NCBI GenBank assembly: GCA_903831335.1
Contig: CAIKXH010000160.1
Coordinates: 1 to 23,193, forward strand
From: Candidatus Uhrbacteria bacterium
Lineage (GTDB): Bacteria; Patescibacteriota; Patescibacteriia; UBA9934; GWF2-40-263
Reading direction: 5' to 3'
DNA length: 23,193 nucleotides
Within the stretch, counting starts at the first letter, position 1; every line of letters starts with the position of its first letter. A model generated the notes under the pieces. The model made no database searches, had not been told where the DNA came from, and saw only the letters and a list, made by a program, of their open reading frames with translations. The translations under genes were made by a program, and so were the position numbers. Shown here piece after piece: positions 6,924 through 14,449 of the stretch.

Positions 6924-7703
6924 ATGATTGGTATTTTTGATTCAGGAATTGGTGGCTTAACGGTCGCGTTCGCGTTGCATAAGCAGACTCCGTTTGCGGA
7001 TTTTGTGTATTTTGGAGATTTAAAGAATGCTCCCTTTGGCCCAAAGTCTTCTGAAGAACTTTTTGGGATTACGCTTCGTGCCATGAAATTTTTACGCGAG
7101 CAGGGTGCAGATGAAATCGTTGCGGCGTGTAATAGTGTTTCCGTTTCTGTCATTCGTCCGCTTATGGATGCATTTGGTATTCAAGGAACAAATATCATAG
7201 AGATGGTTGGTCCTGCTGCGCGCGCTCTGAAATTGCGCGCACCAAAAAATATTTTGGTTATTGCTACAGAGGCGACCGTCAGATCCGGAATTTATGAGCA
7301 AACATTTTCTGAGAACGGATTACATGCCGCAATGATGGCGATTCCAGAATTGGCGAGCGCAATTGAACAGGGGAGACCAGAGTCTGAAATCGAACACATT
7401 ATTTTGCCTGTGATGGATCGGGTTTCAAAAGAAGGGATCGATACACTTGTGTTTGGGTGCACGCACTATCCATTTGTAAGAAATGTTTTCGAACGATTGT
7501 TTGCGGAAAGAGGGGTGGAAGTCGAGTTATTTGATCCTGCAGAAGCAGTGGCGAATGAGGTTGTCACACTGTTTCAGATACATGGGCAAGGGAAGCAATT
7601 ATTTCTGATCTCGAAAGACTCACTCGTTTTTCAGGAAACAGTAAAACGACTTTTTGGGGAGGGTGCGGCAATCGTTGTTGTGGATAACACTTTACTTGAC
7701 TAA
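6924..7703 (+). CDS. murI: Glutamate racemase
   Basis: Interconverts L- and D-glutamate, supplying D-Glu for peptidoglycan stem peptides in the cytoplasm; it needs no cofactor. The protein has 259 residues, typical for the family. It begins with the family signature MIGIFDSGIGGLTV (D6, S7). The two catalytic cysteines are visible as ACNSVS (C69) and GCTHYPF (C179). The ATG at 6924 is chosen because it starts the conserved N-terminus; a TTG at 6906 would add six hydrophobic residues not found in the family. No SD is visible. The downstream TrpR-like gene has its -35 box over the murI stop codon. murA, another peptidoglycan gene, lies at 18464. Confidence 0.95.
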   Translation: MIGIFDSGIGGLTVAFALHKQTPFADFVYFGDLKNAPFGPKSSEELFGITLRAMKFLREQGADEIVAACNSVSVSVIRPLMDAFGIQGTNIIEMVGPAARALKLRAPKNILVIATEATVRSGIYEQTFSENGLHAAMMAIPELASAIEQGRPESEIEHIILPVMDRVSKEGIDTLVFGCTHYPFVRNVFERLFAERGVEVELFDPAEAVANEVVTLFQIHGQGKQLFLISKDSLVFQETVKRLFGEGAAIVVVDNTLLD

Positions 7704-7722
7704 AGTGGTGTCCTGTTATATT
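7696..7722 (+). promoter_or_regulatory. Predicted promoter of the TrpR/YerC-like gene
   Basis: TTGACT (7696-7701) overlaps the murI stop. It is followed after 15 bases by an extended -10, TG-T-TATATT (7714-7722). Transcription would begin near 7729, about 9 bases before the ATG at 7738, leaving almost no leader and no SD. Confidence 0.5.
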
Positions 7723-7737
7723 GTGAGTTTGTTGAAT

Positions 7738-8043
7738 ATGGAATCATCAGAAACAACGGATTTGTATAAAACAATTCTCTCGCTCAAGACCTTGCCTGAA
7801 GCGAAGTTGTTTTTTCGTGATCTGCTCACAGAATCAGAAATTCGCGAATTCAGCATGCGTTGGAAAGCGGCACAAATGCTTTCGCAAAATATTCCGTATA
7901 CAGAAATTCAAAAACAAACAGGCTTAAGCTCGCGGACGGTCGCGCGCATTTCAAAATGGTTATCCTCTGGTATGAATGGCTATAAAAAAATGATTACTCG
8001 CACAACACATACAAACCCTTCAACCAAGAAGGCACGGTTTTAG
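7738..8043 (+). CDS. TrpR/YerC (YecD)-family DNA-binding regulator
   Basis: Small 101-residue protein of the Trp-repressor-like superfamily. Landmarks are LLTESEIREFSMRWKAAQML (about residues 36-55), then IPYTEIQKQTGLSSRTVARI, the helix-turn-helix (~58-77). This matches the YerC/YecD group, putative transcription factors whose ligand is generally unknown. The ATG at 7738 is chosen over 7654 because the longer reading overlaps murI and the family begins near this point. No SD is present; a promoter with an extended -10 ends about 16 bases upstream. The gene ends with a lysine-rich tail and a strong terminator. Its target cannot be read from the sequence. Confidence 0.85.
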   Translation: MESSETTDLYKTILSLKTLPEAKLFFRDLLTESEIREFSMRWKAAQMLSQNIPYTEIQKQTGLSSRTVARISKWLSSGMNGYKKMITRTTHTNPSTKKARF

Positions 8044-8060
8044 CTTCCCGTTTTCGGAAG

Positions 8061-8093
8061 AAAAACACCCTTCTCGGTTGAAGGGTGTTTTTG
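8061..8093 (+). terminator. Intrinsic terminator after the TrpR-like gene
   Basis: AAAAACACCCTTC and GAAGGGTGTTTTT form a 13-base stem with a short loop and a T-rich tail. Confidence 0.92.
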
Positions 8094-8109
8094 TTTGTCC
8101 CTGCTGCGT

Positions 8110-8148
8110 TACCCCTCTCCTCATCGAGGAGAGGGCATGGGAGAGGTG
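8110..8148. repeat. Palindromic mini-repeat that supplies the SD of the next gene
   Basis: CCTCTCCTC (8114-8122) and GAGGAGAGG (8126-8134) form a perfect 9-base hairpin. It is followed by GCATGGGAGAGGTG, the trailing arm typical of this C/T- and G/A-rich repeat class. The trailing GGGAGAGG ends 4 bases before the ATG at 8151, so it can act as a ribosome binding site. Confidence 0.7.
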
Positions 8149-8150
8149 TC

Positions 8151-8681
8151 ATGTTTATCCGTCCCGTCACCGAATCCGATTTCCCACAACTCGTCACCCT
8201 CTACCAGAACTGCTTTGCCGAACCGCCCTGGTTCGAAGCGTTCGACACAGCCGAACTCACACTCGAGTTCAAAGAAATCCTCTCTTGGCCAGATGCGATT
8301 TTCCTTGCATGCGAAATCGACGGACGTATCGTAGGCGGAGCAACTGGGTTCTCTGTCGCGCGCAAGCAGGACGTTCTCGCATGTGTCTCGAACGCGTATT
8401 CAAACGGTTTCTACTTCGCAGACATTTTCGTAAACGCATCGCTGCGCAACGGTGGCATCGGCAAGAGGCTTGTCGAGGCACGTCTGCGACATGCACGCGA
8501 ACTCGGTTTCACGCACGGAGTCGTTCGCACATCTGTTCAGCAACCGATTGTGCAACATTTGTATATCGACGAGTTCGGCTACAAGATCGTCGCGACCCAA
8601 GAAACATTGTCGACGAAAGTTGTGAATGGTGTGACGCAAGTTGCGCCAGATACACGCGTCATCATGGTTGGTAAATTGTAA
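8151..8681 (+). CDS. GNAT-family N-acetyltransferase
   Basis: 176-residue acetyl-CoA-dependent acetyltransferase of unknown substrate, presumably cytoplasmic. The N-terminus MFIRPVTESDFPQLVTLY is the standard GNAT start. The acetyl-CoA pyrophosphate-binding motif A follows the strand YFADIFVN and reads R99-N-G-G-I-G104 (Q/R-x-x-G-x-G). The C-terminal part (ENTLST-like region, then VIMVGKL) is ordinary. The ATG at 8151 is chosen because it begins the domain and has GGGAGAGG just upstream, donated by a palindromic repeat; an upstream reading from 8085 would translate the repeat and part of a terminator. Its C/G-ending codons resemble the convergent NAD operon more than the genes to its left, so it may belong to the same transferred block. 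Confidence 0.88.
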   Translation: MFIRPVTESDFPQLVTLYQNCFAEPPWFEAFDTAELTLEFKEILSWPDAIFLACEIDGRIVGGATGFSVARKQDVLACVSNAYSNGFYFADIFVNASLRNGGIGKRLVEARLRHARELGFTHGVVRTSVQQPIVQHLYIDEFGYKIVATQETLSTKVVNGVTQVAPDTRVIMVGKL

Positions 8682-8687
8682 TTTCTG

Positions 8688-8716
8688 ACAGGTACAACTT
8701 CATGTGCCTGTTTTTT
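8688..8716 (+). terminator. Intrinsic terminator after the GNAT gene
   Basis: ACAGGTACA / TGTGCCTGT (one G-T pair) is followed by TTTTTT. It faces the minus-strand terminator of nadE. Confidence 0.85.
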
Positions 8717-8719
8717 CGT

Positions 8720-8758
8720 AAAAGAAAAACCACCCGTCGCTAGAGGCTTTGGGTGGTT
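8720..8758 (-). terminator. Intrinsic terminator ending the NAD operon
   Basis: Read on the minus strand, AACCACCC (8758-8751) pairs with GGGTGGTT (8735-8728) and is followed by TTTTTCTTT. The 5' arm includes part of the nadE stop codon. Confidence 0.85.
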
Positions 8759-10745
8759 AGAGACTGAGTTCCTTGATCATGTCTTCGACTTCGTCGATCC
8801 ATGCGCGGAGGATGATGTCGGCCGGAGCGCGCCAGTCGCCGCGGGGCGAGAGGGAGACCGAAGCGATCTTCGGGCAGTCCGGCAGGTTTTGTCGCTTGAA
8901 TTGCGATCCGCTGAAGCGCTTCTGAAACGCAAGGAGCCATTTCAGAATCGTGGCGCGATCATACTCGCGCGCAAACGTGAGTTCTGCGAGCCAGGCGATT
9001 TTCCGCGGTGTGTATCCGTTTCGGATCATGTGCCAGAGGAAGAAGTCGTGCAAAATGTACGGGCCAATGATGTCTTCAGTCTTCTGCTCGATCATGCCTT
9101 TCTTGTTTGGCTTGATGAGTTCAGGTGAGACCGGAGTGTCAGAGATGTCCAAAATGGCTGCGCTGATTTCTGCGAACAGATTCGTTTCCGCAGCCCATCG
9201 GACAAGATAGCGCACAAGCGTTTTCGGAATGTCGCCATTTGGATTGTACATGGATTGCTGGTCCGCATTGTACGTGCACCAGCCCTGAGCGATCTCAGAA
9301 AGGTCGCCGGTTCCAATCACGAAACCGAGATCCATGAGGATGTGCGTGCGTTCGCGTGCTTGTGCATTTTCACACTGCAAGCACTTCCAGCACGGCTCGT
9401 GGCCAATGCTCCTGAGGTGCGTGCGCGTGTTTTTCACAATCGAAATTTCACGGAACGAAACACCTGTTTCCTTGATCAGAGTGAGAGCGTTCTTCTTTGT
9501 ACGGTTCGATGTTCCAGGTCCTGGCATGGTTACGGCAAGAATGCCTTTCCTATCCCAGCCGAGCTTGTCGAACGCACGCAGACTGAACAGAAACGCGAGA
9601 AGCGAATCGAGTCCGCCGGAGATACCGATCGTGACTTCGCGCTTTTTGGTCGCCTGTTCCAGGTGATACAACCGACGCATGAGCGCTGTCACAACATGGT
9701 TGAAGATGTCCTCACAGCGTTCGTTGCGAAGCTTTTCATCTGACGGAACAAACGGAAGTGGATTGAGGTTGATGATCGGCGCGGCTGCAAGTGAAATGTC
9801 ACGACACTTGACCGTGCACTCGATGCGCTTGAACGCTCTCGGATCCACGATCGTGGTTTGGCCGAAACTTCCTGACATGAATCGCTCGCGCTCGAGTCGT
9901 TCCACATCAATGTCTGTGATGAGCAGTTGCTCTGAGAAGGTAAACGGCTTTGATCGTTTCCGCATGTGACCATTTTCCGTGATCATCGCATCGCCATCGA
10001 ACACGACGTCGCCCGATGATTCCCACGGACCGCATGATGCGTACAAGTACGCGCTCATGCAGCGTGCCGACTGTTGCATCACAAGGTCGTGGCGATACGC
10101 TCCTTTTCCAATCTCGCTGTTTGAGGCAGAGAGATTGGTGAGGATGGTCGCTCCCGCGATCGCTTTGTGCGAACTCGGAGGAATCGGCATCCAGACGTCT
10201 TCGCAGACTTCTGTGCCAAGGCAAAAGATGCGGCGCTTGCGTGACCCTTCGCCCACAAACACATCAATCACATGGTCGGTGCCAAACGGAACGCGTTGTC
10301 CGCACAACTCCACTTCCGACACATCCGCTTCGTACGACGGTCGAAACCATCGGCCTTCGTAGAAGTGTTTGTAGTTCGGGATGAACGTCTTTGGTGTCAC
10401 ACAAAGGATCTCTCCCTTATGGAACGTGACAGCCACATTGAACAACTTTTGGTTGATAAGGAGTGGCATGCCGACTTGAATGATTGTGTTGCAGGTCTCT
10501 GTTGCTTCGAGAAGCAAGTTCAGAGCCTGTACCGCCTTCTTTTGAAGGAGCGGTTGGTGAAACAGATCACCACAGGTGTAGCCCGTGATCGACAATTCTG
10601 GAAATGTGAGCAGCTGAACGCTGTGTGCGTCCGCGTTCATCGTATGTAACAAGAGTTCCATGATGTTCTTCATTGGATCCGCGACCACAACTTGTGGCAC
10701 AGCCACCGCAACTCGGACGAGTCCAAATACATTGTCTGTACTCAT
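8757..10745 (-). CDS. nadE: Glutamine-dependent NAD+ synthetase
   Basis: Converts nicotinate adenine dinucleotide to NAD+ with ATP and ammonia taken from glutamine, the last step of NAD synthesis. At 662 residues it is the long, two-domain form. The N-terminal nitrilase-type glutaminase (about 1-320) shows the triad E50 (FPELSITGY), K119 (TPKTFIPNY) and C181 (GTEVCEDVW). The C-terminal synthetase begins near 340 with the ATP-pyrophosphatase P-loop ISGGLDS (375-381). The ATG at 10745 has GAGGAG upstream and overlaps the stop of the preceding 45-residue gene as ATGA, so the two are translationally coupled. It is the last gene of the NAD operon and is followed by a terminator. Confidence 0.96.
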   Translation of the reverse strand: MSTDNVFGLVRVAVAVPQVVVADPMKNIMELLLHTMNADAHSVQLLTFPELSITGYTCGDLFHQPLLQKKAVQALNLLLEATETCNTIIQVGMPLLINQKLFNVAVTFHKGEILCVTPKTFIPNYKHFYEGRWFRPSYEADVSEVELCGQRVPFGTDHVIDVFVGEGSRKRRIFCLGTEVCEDVWMPIPPSSHKAIAGATILTNLSASNSEIGKGAYRHDLVMQQSARCMSAYLYASCGPWESSGDVVFDGDAMITENGHMRKRSKPFTFSEQLLITDIDVERLERERFMSGSFGQTTIVDPRAFKRIECTVKCRDISLAAAPIINLNPLPFVPSDEKLRNERCEDIFNHVVTALMRRLYHLEQATKKREVTIGISGGLDSLLAFLFSLRAFDKLGWDRKGILAVTMPGPGTSNRTKKNALTLIKETGVSFREISIVKNTRTHLRSIGHEPCWKCLQCENAQARERTHILMDLGFVIGTGDLSEIAQGWCTYNADQQSMYNPNGDIPKTLVRYLVRWAAETNLFAEISAAILDISDTPVSPELIKPNKKGMIEQKTEDIIGPYILHDFFLWHMIRNGYTPRKIAWLAELTFAREYDRATILKWLLAFQKRFSGSQFKRQNLPDCPKIASVSLSPRGDWRAPADIILRAWIDEVEDMIKELSL

Positions 10746-10879
10746 TGTTTGCTCCTCTTGTTGTATTGGTCTTTGATGTATTGAATGAGAACGGGGTAAT
10801 AGATACCAGCAAGCATACAGCCTGCGGTTCCAATAACTGCTCCCAACAAAACTTCAAAAACAAATTCCAGCGTGGACAT
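10742..10879 (-). CDS. Small single-pass membrane protein coupled to nadE
   Basis: 45-residue protein beginning MSTLEFVFEVLLGAVIG, too short for most annotation pipelines. One hydrophobic segment (about residues 4-32) is followed by a basic tail ending DQYNKRSKQ, so it is probably anchored with its C-terminus in the cytoplasm. Evidence that it is real: a good SD (AAGGAA) lies about 5 bases before the ATG at 10879, and its TGA overlaps the nadE ATG as ATGA, the classic arrangement for translational coupling. The same frame extends upstream to 10936, but that part has no SD and covers the intergenic hairpin region. Family unknown. The position suggests a role near NadE, such as membrane tethering, but that is a guess. 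Confidence 0.72.
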   Translation of the reverse strand: MSTLEFVFEVLLGAVIGTAGCMLAGIYYPVLIQYIKDQYNKRSKQ

Positions 10880-10919
10880 GTTGTTTCCTTCGGTTGTAGG
10901 GAACAGACTGATCTTCGTC

Positions 10920-10968
10920 CGTCGACACCGTGTCAACGAGCGGAGAAAAGGCGGAACAGAAGTTCCGC
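10920..10968 (-). promoter_or_regulatory. Intercistronic hairpin-CTTTTCTCC-hairpin element (GNAT to small ORF)
   Basis: On the minus strand, just after the GNAT stop, GCGGAAC-TTCT-GTTCCGC (10968-10951) is followed immediately by CTTTTCTCC (10950-10942). A second hairpin, CGTTGACA / TGTCGACG with a CGG loop, occupies 10938-10920. The SD of the small ORF follows. The first hairpin plus tract resembles a weak terminator whose T-run is broken by C. Confidence 0.65.
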
Positions 10969-10972
10969 GAAG

Positions 10973-11539
10973 TTACTCTGATGTCTTGTTGGAACGCTCG
11001 TTCCATTCGCGTGCGAGAAGTGACATGCAGAACATGTCGATCCACTTGTCGTTGAGCAGATACTCTTCGCGCAGCATGCCTTCGGTGCGGAATCCGAGTC
11101 GCTCGTAGTGAGCGAGTTGGACCGCGTTTGTGGTGAAGACGCGAACATGCAGTTTGTGGAGCTGTCGCACGGCGAAGGCATTCGTGAACAGAAGCTTTGT
11201 CGCTTCCGTGCCGAATCCGTTGCCGCGATCTTCGGGGGTGAAGATGAGAATACCGAGGCGCGCGTTTCGATTCTGATGATCATACTCATGGAGTCCGATC
11301 GTTCCGATGACGCGTTCGGTTGCGATCTCTTCGATCACGTACAGCAGGCTCGAGTCATTCGCTTCGATCGACGCAAGGTATGCACGTTGCCGTTCGATCG
11401 ATTGATCTGCCGAAAAGTAGGCAAGGTTCTTCGAGGCTTCCGGACGAATGGCGAGAAACAAACGTTCTGCATCATTCACGCTTGCGGCAACGAGTCGTAC
11501 ACGTCCGTTTTCTTGTTCGATCGTGTCTGTGTGTCGCAT
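10973..11539 (-). CDS. GNAT-family N-acetyltransferase (RimJ/RimL-like) in the NAD operon
   Basis: 188-residue acetyltransferase of the RimJ/RimL/SpeG-like branch. The core runs from GRVRLVAASVNDAERLF through GTIGLHEYDHQNRNARLG to the acetyl-CoA motif R105-G-N-G-F-G110. It then has the typical LHKLHVRVFTTNAVQLAHYE (N-x-x-x-x-x-x-Y) and GFRTEGMLREEYL, which are hallmarks of this branch. The ATG at 11539 has AAGGAG three bases upstream; the in-frame reading from 11581 lacks one. It lies between the Nudix gene and the small ORF, separated on both sides by hairpin elements. No substrate can be read from the sequence, and a link to NAD metabolism rests on position only. Confidence 0.88.
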   Translation of the reverse strand: MRHTDTIEQENGRVRLVAASVNDAERLFLAIRPEASKNLAYFSADQSIERQRAYLASIEANDSSLLYVIEEIATERVIGTIGLHEYDHQNRNARLGILIFTPEDRGNGFGTEATKLLFTNAFAVRQLHKLHVRVFTTNAVQLAHYERLGFRTEGMLREEYLLNDKWIDMFCMSLLAREWNERSNKTSE

Positions 11540-11602
11540 GGTCTCCTTGTTTGCTGTAAAAGAACGTGTCCAAATTTTCACAACTCCAGATTTTGAAGTG
11601 GT

Positions 11603-11641
11603 GGAGAAAAGGGCCCTGAGTAACGAATGTTGTTACAGGGC
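11603..11641 (-). promoter_or_regulatory. Intercistronic hairpin-CTTTTCTCC element (Nudix to GNAT)
   Basis: On the minus strand GCCCTG-TAAC (from 11641) pairs with GTTA-CAGGGC (to 11613) with a two-base bulge. One base later comes CTTTTCTCC (11611-11603). The GNAT SD is about 60 bases further on. It has the same architecture as the elements near 10950, 12324 and 15313. Confidence 0.62.
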
Positions 11642-11659
11642 AAGGTAGTTTTGTCTTGA

Positions 11660-12274
11660 TCATCGACCAAAGATTGCTTCTCCGAGATCTTTGAATTTTT
11701 GTTCCAATCGCATGATCTTGATGTGCTGACGAAACGCATAAACGCGCACATCCTCGCAAACATAATCGTCTGCAAGGAAGGTCTCTTCTGAGACCCATAC
11801 GCGTTTGATCTGCTCGCCCTCCTCAGGGACACCGAAAACATCTGTGTCATTGCCGGTGAGTTGGTGGGGGCTGATCGCGGCGTATGCGAGCCAACTTCGT
11901 TCTGTTGAGATGCCGGCCGAGAGAGCTACAGGTTCTCCGTAATTCAGAAGCGCAACCTGAGATTCTTGGATGATTGCACGTGCTTCCTCAAACGCCTCTT
12001 TGACTGCGAGTTCAACTGGGCTGAGGGATACATCGAATCGTCCGGCAACAGCTTCTGTGATCAGGCCGTCAGGATTGTCTTTGCGAATCATAGCTACTCG
12101 CGATTGTTTCACGAGGAGGATTCGGTGATTCACAGTGTCGTGCAAAAGGATGGCAACGGAGTCTGTGGAACGAAGAACGAGATGGGGGTGCGGTCCTCCG
12201 ACAAACCATTCTTCCAGCTTTGCGAATCCGTCATAGAGAACTCGAAGGAGTCGTGTTTTTTGCATGTGTTTCAT
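11660..12274 (-). CDS. Nudix hydrolase, ADP-ribose pyrophosphatase-like
   Basis: 204-residue Nudix protein expected to cleave a nucleoside diphosphate linked to another moiety, such as ADP-ribose or NAD(H). The Nudix box region is AGRFDVSLSPVELAVKEAFEEARA (two overlapping parts, residues 77-100). The metal-binding glutamates are present as K92-E-A-F-E-E97, but the glycine after EE is arginine and the first spacer is irregular. The later LSAGISTERSWLAYAA resembles the (S)PG-x-S-x-E segment of ADP-ribose pyrophosphatases. Two ATGs are possible: 12274, with GAAGG 13 bases upstream, and 12265, with GAGGA about 9 bases upstream. Its place in an NAD operon suggests recycling of ADP-ribose or control of NAD(H), which is inference. 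Confidence 0.85.
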   Translation of the reverse strand: MKHMQKTRLLRVLYDGFAKLEEWFVGGPHPHLVLRSTDSVAILLHDTVNHRILLVKQSRVAMIRKDNPDGLITEAVAGRFDVSLSPVELAVKEAFEEARAIIQESQVALLNYGEPVALSAGISTERSWLAYAAISPHQLTGNDTDVFGVPEEGEQIKRVWVSEETFLADDYVCEDVRVYAFRQHIKIMRLEQKFKDLGEAIFGR

Positions 12275-12289
12275 TCCTCACTTCACCTT

Positions 12290-12345
12290 CACTCGTTGAT
12301 CCAATATCAGCGAGTGGAGAAAAGGGTGATGAAAGATTCATCACC
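12290..12345 (-). promoter_or_regulatory. Intercistronic hairpin-CTTTTCTCC-hairpin element (pncB to Nudix)
   Basis: On the minus strand GGTGATGAA-TCT-TTCATCACC (12345-12325) is a perfect 9-base stem. It is followed immediately by CTTTTCTCC (12324-12316). A second hairpin, CACTCG / CGAGTG with an inner TGAT / ATCA, spans 12316-12290. The Nudix start follows. This is the clearest copy of the element. Confidence 0.7.
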
Positions 12346-12355
12346 AGATTGAAAT

Positions 12356-13657
12356 TTACACGCGGCATTCCTCGCGGAAGTGGCGGGTGTAGTCGAATAC
12401 GTGGCGGTAGCGAGTAATGTTCTCGGTTGTGCCCATGTGTTTGTCTTCGTTGTCAGAGAGCTTCACTGTGCCGATCCATTCACCACTGCTGTAATGCCAA
12501 TCGAGGCGTACCATGATTACTTTGATCACAATCGAAATCGGTTTGATACCAAGATCATTTGTGAGCAGTGTGCCCCAGCCAAAAGTTCGCTTGATGCGGC
12601 CTTCTAGTTGCTCCCAGAGCTTGATGATCATGTTCATGTCGAGGCCATCTGAAAAGATCAGAAGCTTGTCGAGTGGATTGAGACCATGCTTTTGGAAGAA
12701 GGCGATTGCTTTCTCTGCAAACTCCATTGGGTCACCCGAGTCGTGACGTAGACCCTTCCACTCGGCCGCTTGTGTGGCGGTCATGTCACGGAAGAAAAAG
12801 TCAGAGCCGAACGTATCGGTGAGTGCAATCGAGAGGCCATAGCCGTACAGCTCCCACCACTCGCGCAGAACGCGATTGTGGGAACCATGTAGCGGATAGT
12901 CTCCGCGTGCAGACAAGATGGCTGCGACAACCATGAACAGTTCGTGTGCGTTCGTGCCCATTGGGAGAACGCCGAAGTCCTTCGCTGCTTCCGTGTTGGA
13001 AGTTCCAAGAAATTGTCCGGGCAATTCTTCTGCGAGTGTTTTGACGACGTATCGTTGCCACGCACGAGCGAAGCGACGACGTGTGCCAAAGTCTGTGAAT
13101 GTAAGGCCAGGATATTTCCGAATCGTTTTGATCTTCTCACGCAACCGCAGAATGCCAGTTGCGAGAATTTCGTCACGCTCAGAGCGAGACATCTTTTTCA
13201 GAATCGCACGATTCCTCAGTTCATTCACGATCGCAAGAGCGGGGATTTCCCAACGGGACGTTGGGAGCCACGCACCCATGAATCGCAGATCGTACTGACC
13301 ATCTTTCACAGAAAGATCGTATTTGGGGAGCACGAGTTTTTCGAGTTCCAACAAATAGCTTTCCGCAAACATCCGTTCGCCGTACTCATTCGTTCCACGC
13401 AAGTAGTGCAAATCTGTTTTTGTGAATCGACGCGCTTGCGCTGCATCGAGTTCATCAATGAGATCGCGTTCACGAATGATTTCTGCCAACCGCTCCATTT
13501 TGGATCGATTGGTCATACCAGAAATAATATCGACACCTGGCCAGAAGCGATGGCTGTATTGGCCCATCGTATCCTTGTAGAAATCGTCGTCGAGCATGCC
13601 GCCGACAATTGGGCCGTCGAGCACTTCATCCATAAGGGAACGTGGAGCGAATGACAT
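12356..13657 (-). CDS. pncB: Nicotinate phosphoribosyltransferase
   Basis: Joins nicotinate and PRPP to make nicotinate mononucleotide, usually with ATP hydrolysis; it is the entry point of the Preiss-Handler pathway. The 433-residue protein carries the family motifs in order: LDDDFYKDTMGQ (22-33), FTDFGTRRRF (187-196), GTSN (218-221), GTNAHEL (234-240), RHDSGDP (304-310), SDGLD (336-340) and FGWGT (359-363). The ATG at 13657 is chosen because AAGGAG lies 6 bases upstream; the ATG at 13663 would abut that SD and 13690 lacks one. It follows the nadD-nadK fusion after a 206-base gap with hairpins and a half repeat, and precedes the Nudix gene. Confidence 0.94.
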   Translation of the reverse strand: MSFAPRSLMDEVLDGPIVGGMLDDDFYKDTMGQYSHRFWPGVDIISGMTNRSKMERLAEIIRERDLIDELDAAQARRFTKTDLHYLRGTNEYGERMFAESYLLELEKLVLPKYDLSVKDGQYDLRFMGAWLPTSRWEIPALAIVNELRNRAILKKMSRSERDEILATGILRLREKIKTIRKYPGLTFTDFGTRRRFARAWQRYVVKTLAEELPGQFLGTSNTEAAKDFGVLPMGTNAHELFMVVAAILSARGDYPLHGSHNRVLREWWELYGYGLSIALTDTFGSDFFFRDMTATQAAEWKGLRHDSGDPMEFAEKAIAFFQKHGLNPLDKLLIFSDGLDMNMIIKLWEQLEGRIKRTFGWGTLLTNDLGIKPISIVIKVIMVRLDWHYSSGEWIGTVKLSDNEDKHMGTTENITRYRHVFDYTRHFREECRV

Positions 13658-13687
13658 GAGCATCTCCTTGTGTGTCAAAGAACAACC

Positions 13688-13737
13688 CACGAACCCTGTG
13701 TTCGTGAGAGAAATGTGTCCCCGAGCTTGCGCTCAGG
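13688..13737 (-). promoter_or_regulatory. Two hairpins in the pncB leader
   Basis: On the minus strand, CCTGAGC-GCAA-GCTCGGG (13737-13720, one mismatch) is followed by CATTTCTCTC. A perfect 7-base hairpin, CACGAAC / GTTCGTG, then spans 13706-13688, ahead of the pncB SD. The layout (hairpin, pyrimidine tract, second hairpin, SD) matches the other intercistronic elements of the operon, but the tract is divergent. Confidence 0.5.
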
Positions 13738-13767
13738 AAAACGTTTCTTGTGCTTTGTGATGGATGG

Positions 13768-13802
13768 GAGATCCCTCGTCGTCGAACTCCGTCGGGATGA
13801 CG
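13768..13802. repeat. Half copy of the 1607-1684 palindromic repeat
   Basis: GGGAGATCCCTCGTCGTCG and AACTCCGTCGGGATGACG, contiguous here, match the right half of the element at 1650-1684 at most positions (GAGATCC-T-TCG...TCGTCGAACT...GGATGAC). No left partner is visible. It lies inside the 206-base fusion-pncB gap. Confidence 0.6.
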
Positions 13803-13812
13803 CAGGGAAGAG

Positions 13813-13852
13813 TAGAAAAAATGTCCGCGGGGTTGAATGGTGTTCGACCCCG
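13813..13852 (-). terminator. Terminator-like hairpin after the nadD-nadK gene
   Basis: On the minus strand CGGGGT (13852-13847), with an inner GAA/TTC pair, pairs with ACCCCG (13833-13828). It is followed by CGGACATTTTTTCT. It starts 12 bases after the nadK stop. The T-run is offset from the stem by a few bases, so termination may be partial; the operon continues to pncB. Confidence 0.5.
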
Positions 13853-13863
13853 GGATGAGGTGT

Positions 13864-14449
13864 CTACAATTCGCTGATGCGACGTTGAAGATCTGTTTCT
13901 GGAAAGAAAGCGAGTTCTGCTGCGGCTGTTTCGCTGATGCGGACAGACATCCAGTTCAGTTCACCGAGCGGAACGCCGTCGCAGAAGCCGCGCATCGGAC
14001 GTTTCTTTTGATTCACTGCTTCGAAACGAATGCGTGTCTCAAGAGGAATGGGTTCGTTTTTCCAGTGATGGGAACAAACGCAACTTCCAACGAGTTGCAA
14101 CATGCGTGTGCCGGGAATCAGACGTGCGCCACCCATTCGGTAAGCATACCCCGTTGATCCGGCAGAAGTTGAGACGAGCATGATGTCGCTCATGATGGGA
14201 TCGAATTTTACTTCGCCATTCATGAGGACTCTGGTCCAGATGGTTTGTCCGGTCAGGCGGTCAACCCAAGCGTCATTGAACGCGAGCATGTTTGTACATG
14301 CGCCGTCGACTGTTTCCGCTTTCACATACAAGAGAGGTTCTGTGTATGTCTTCAGTTCACGACACGCGAGAAGACGATTCGCGATCGTTGCCTCATCGAA
14401 GTCGTTGAGCAAGAATCCTTTCGTTCCTCTATTGAGTCCGAGGAAGGGG
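13864..14449 (-). CDS. nadK: NAD kinase domain, C-terminal part of the nadD-nadK fusion (frameshifted)
   Basis: This stretch completes the NAD kinase domain begun in another frame upstream; it has no start of its own with an SD. From the C4 run at 14446-14449 it reads PFLGLNRGTKGFLLND, the canonical G-x-N-x-G-x-x-GFL motif. It continues with FNDAWVDRLTG (the NE/ND motif) and VSTSAGSTGYAYRMGG (family T-P-T-G-S-T-A-Y). NAD kinase makes NADP from NAD and ATP. The N-terminal GGDGFIL motif is encoded just upstream in the frame of the nadD half. One extra C in the run would join the two into a 463-residue protein. Whether this is sequencing error, mutation or recoding cannot be settled here. Confidence 0.82.

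Noticed and set aside
12944..13654. 236-codon plus-strand open frame opposite pncB
   Set aside because: It is fully antisense to pncB, whose motifs are intact, and has no homology that I recognise.
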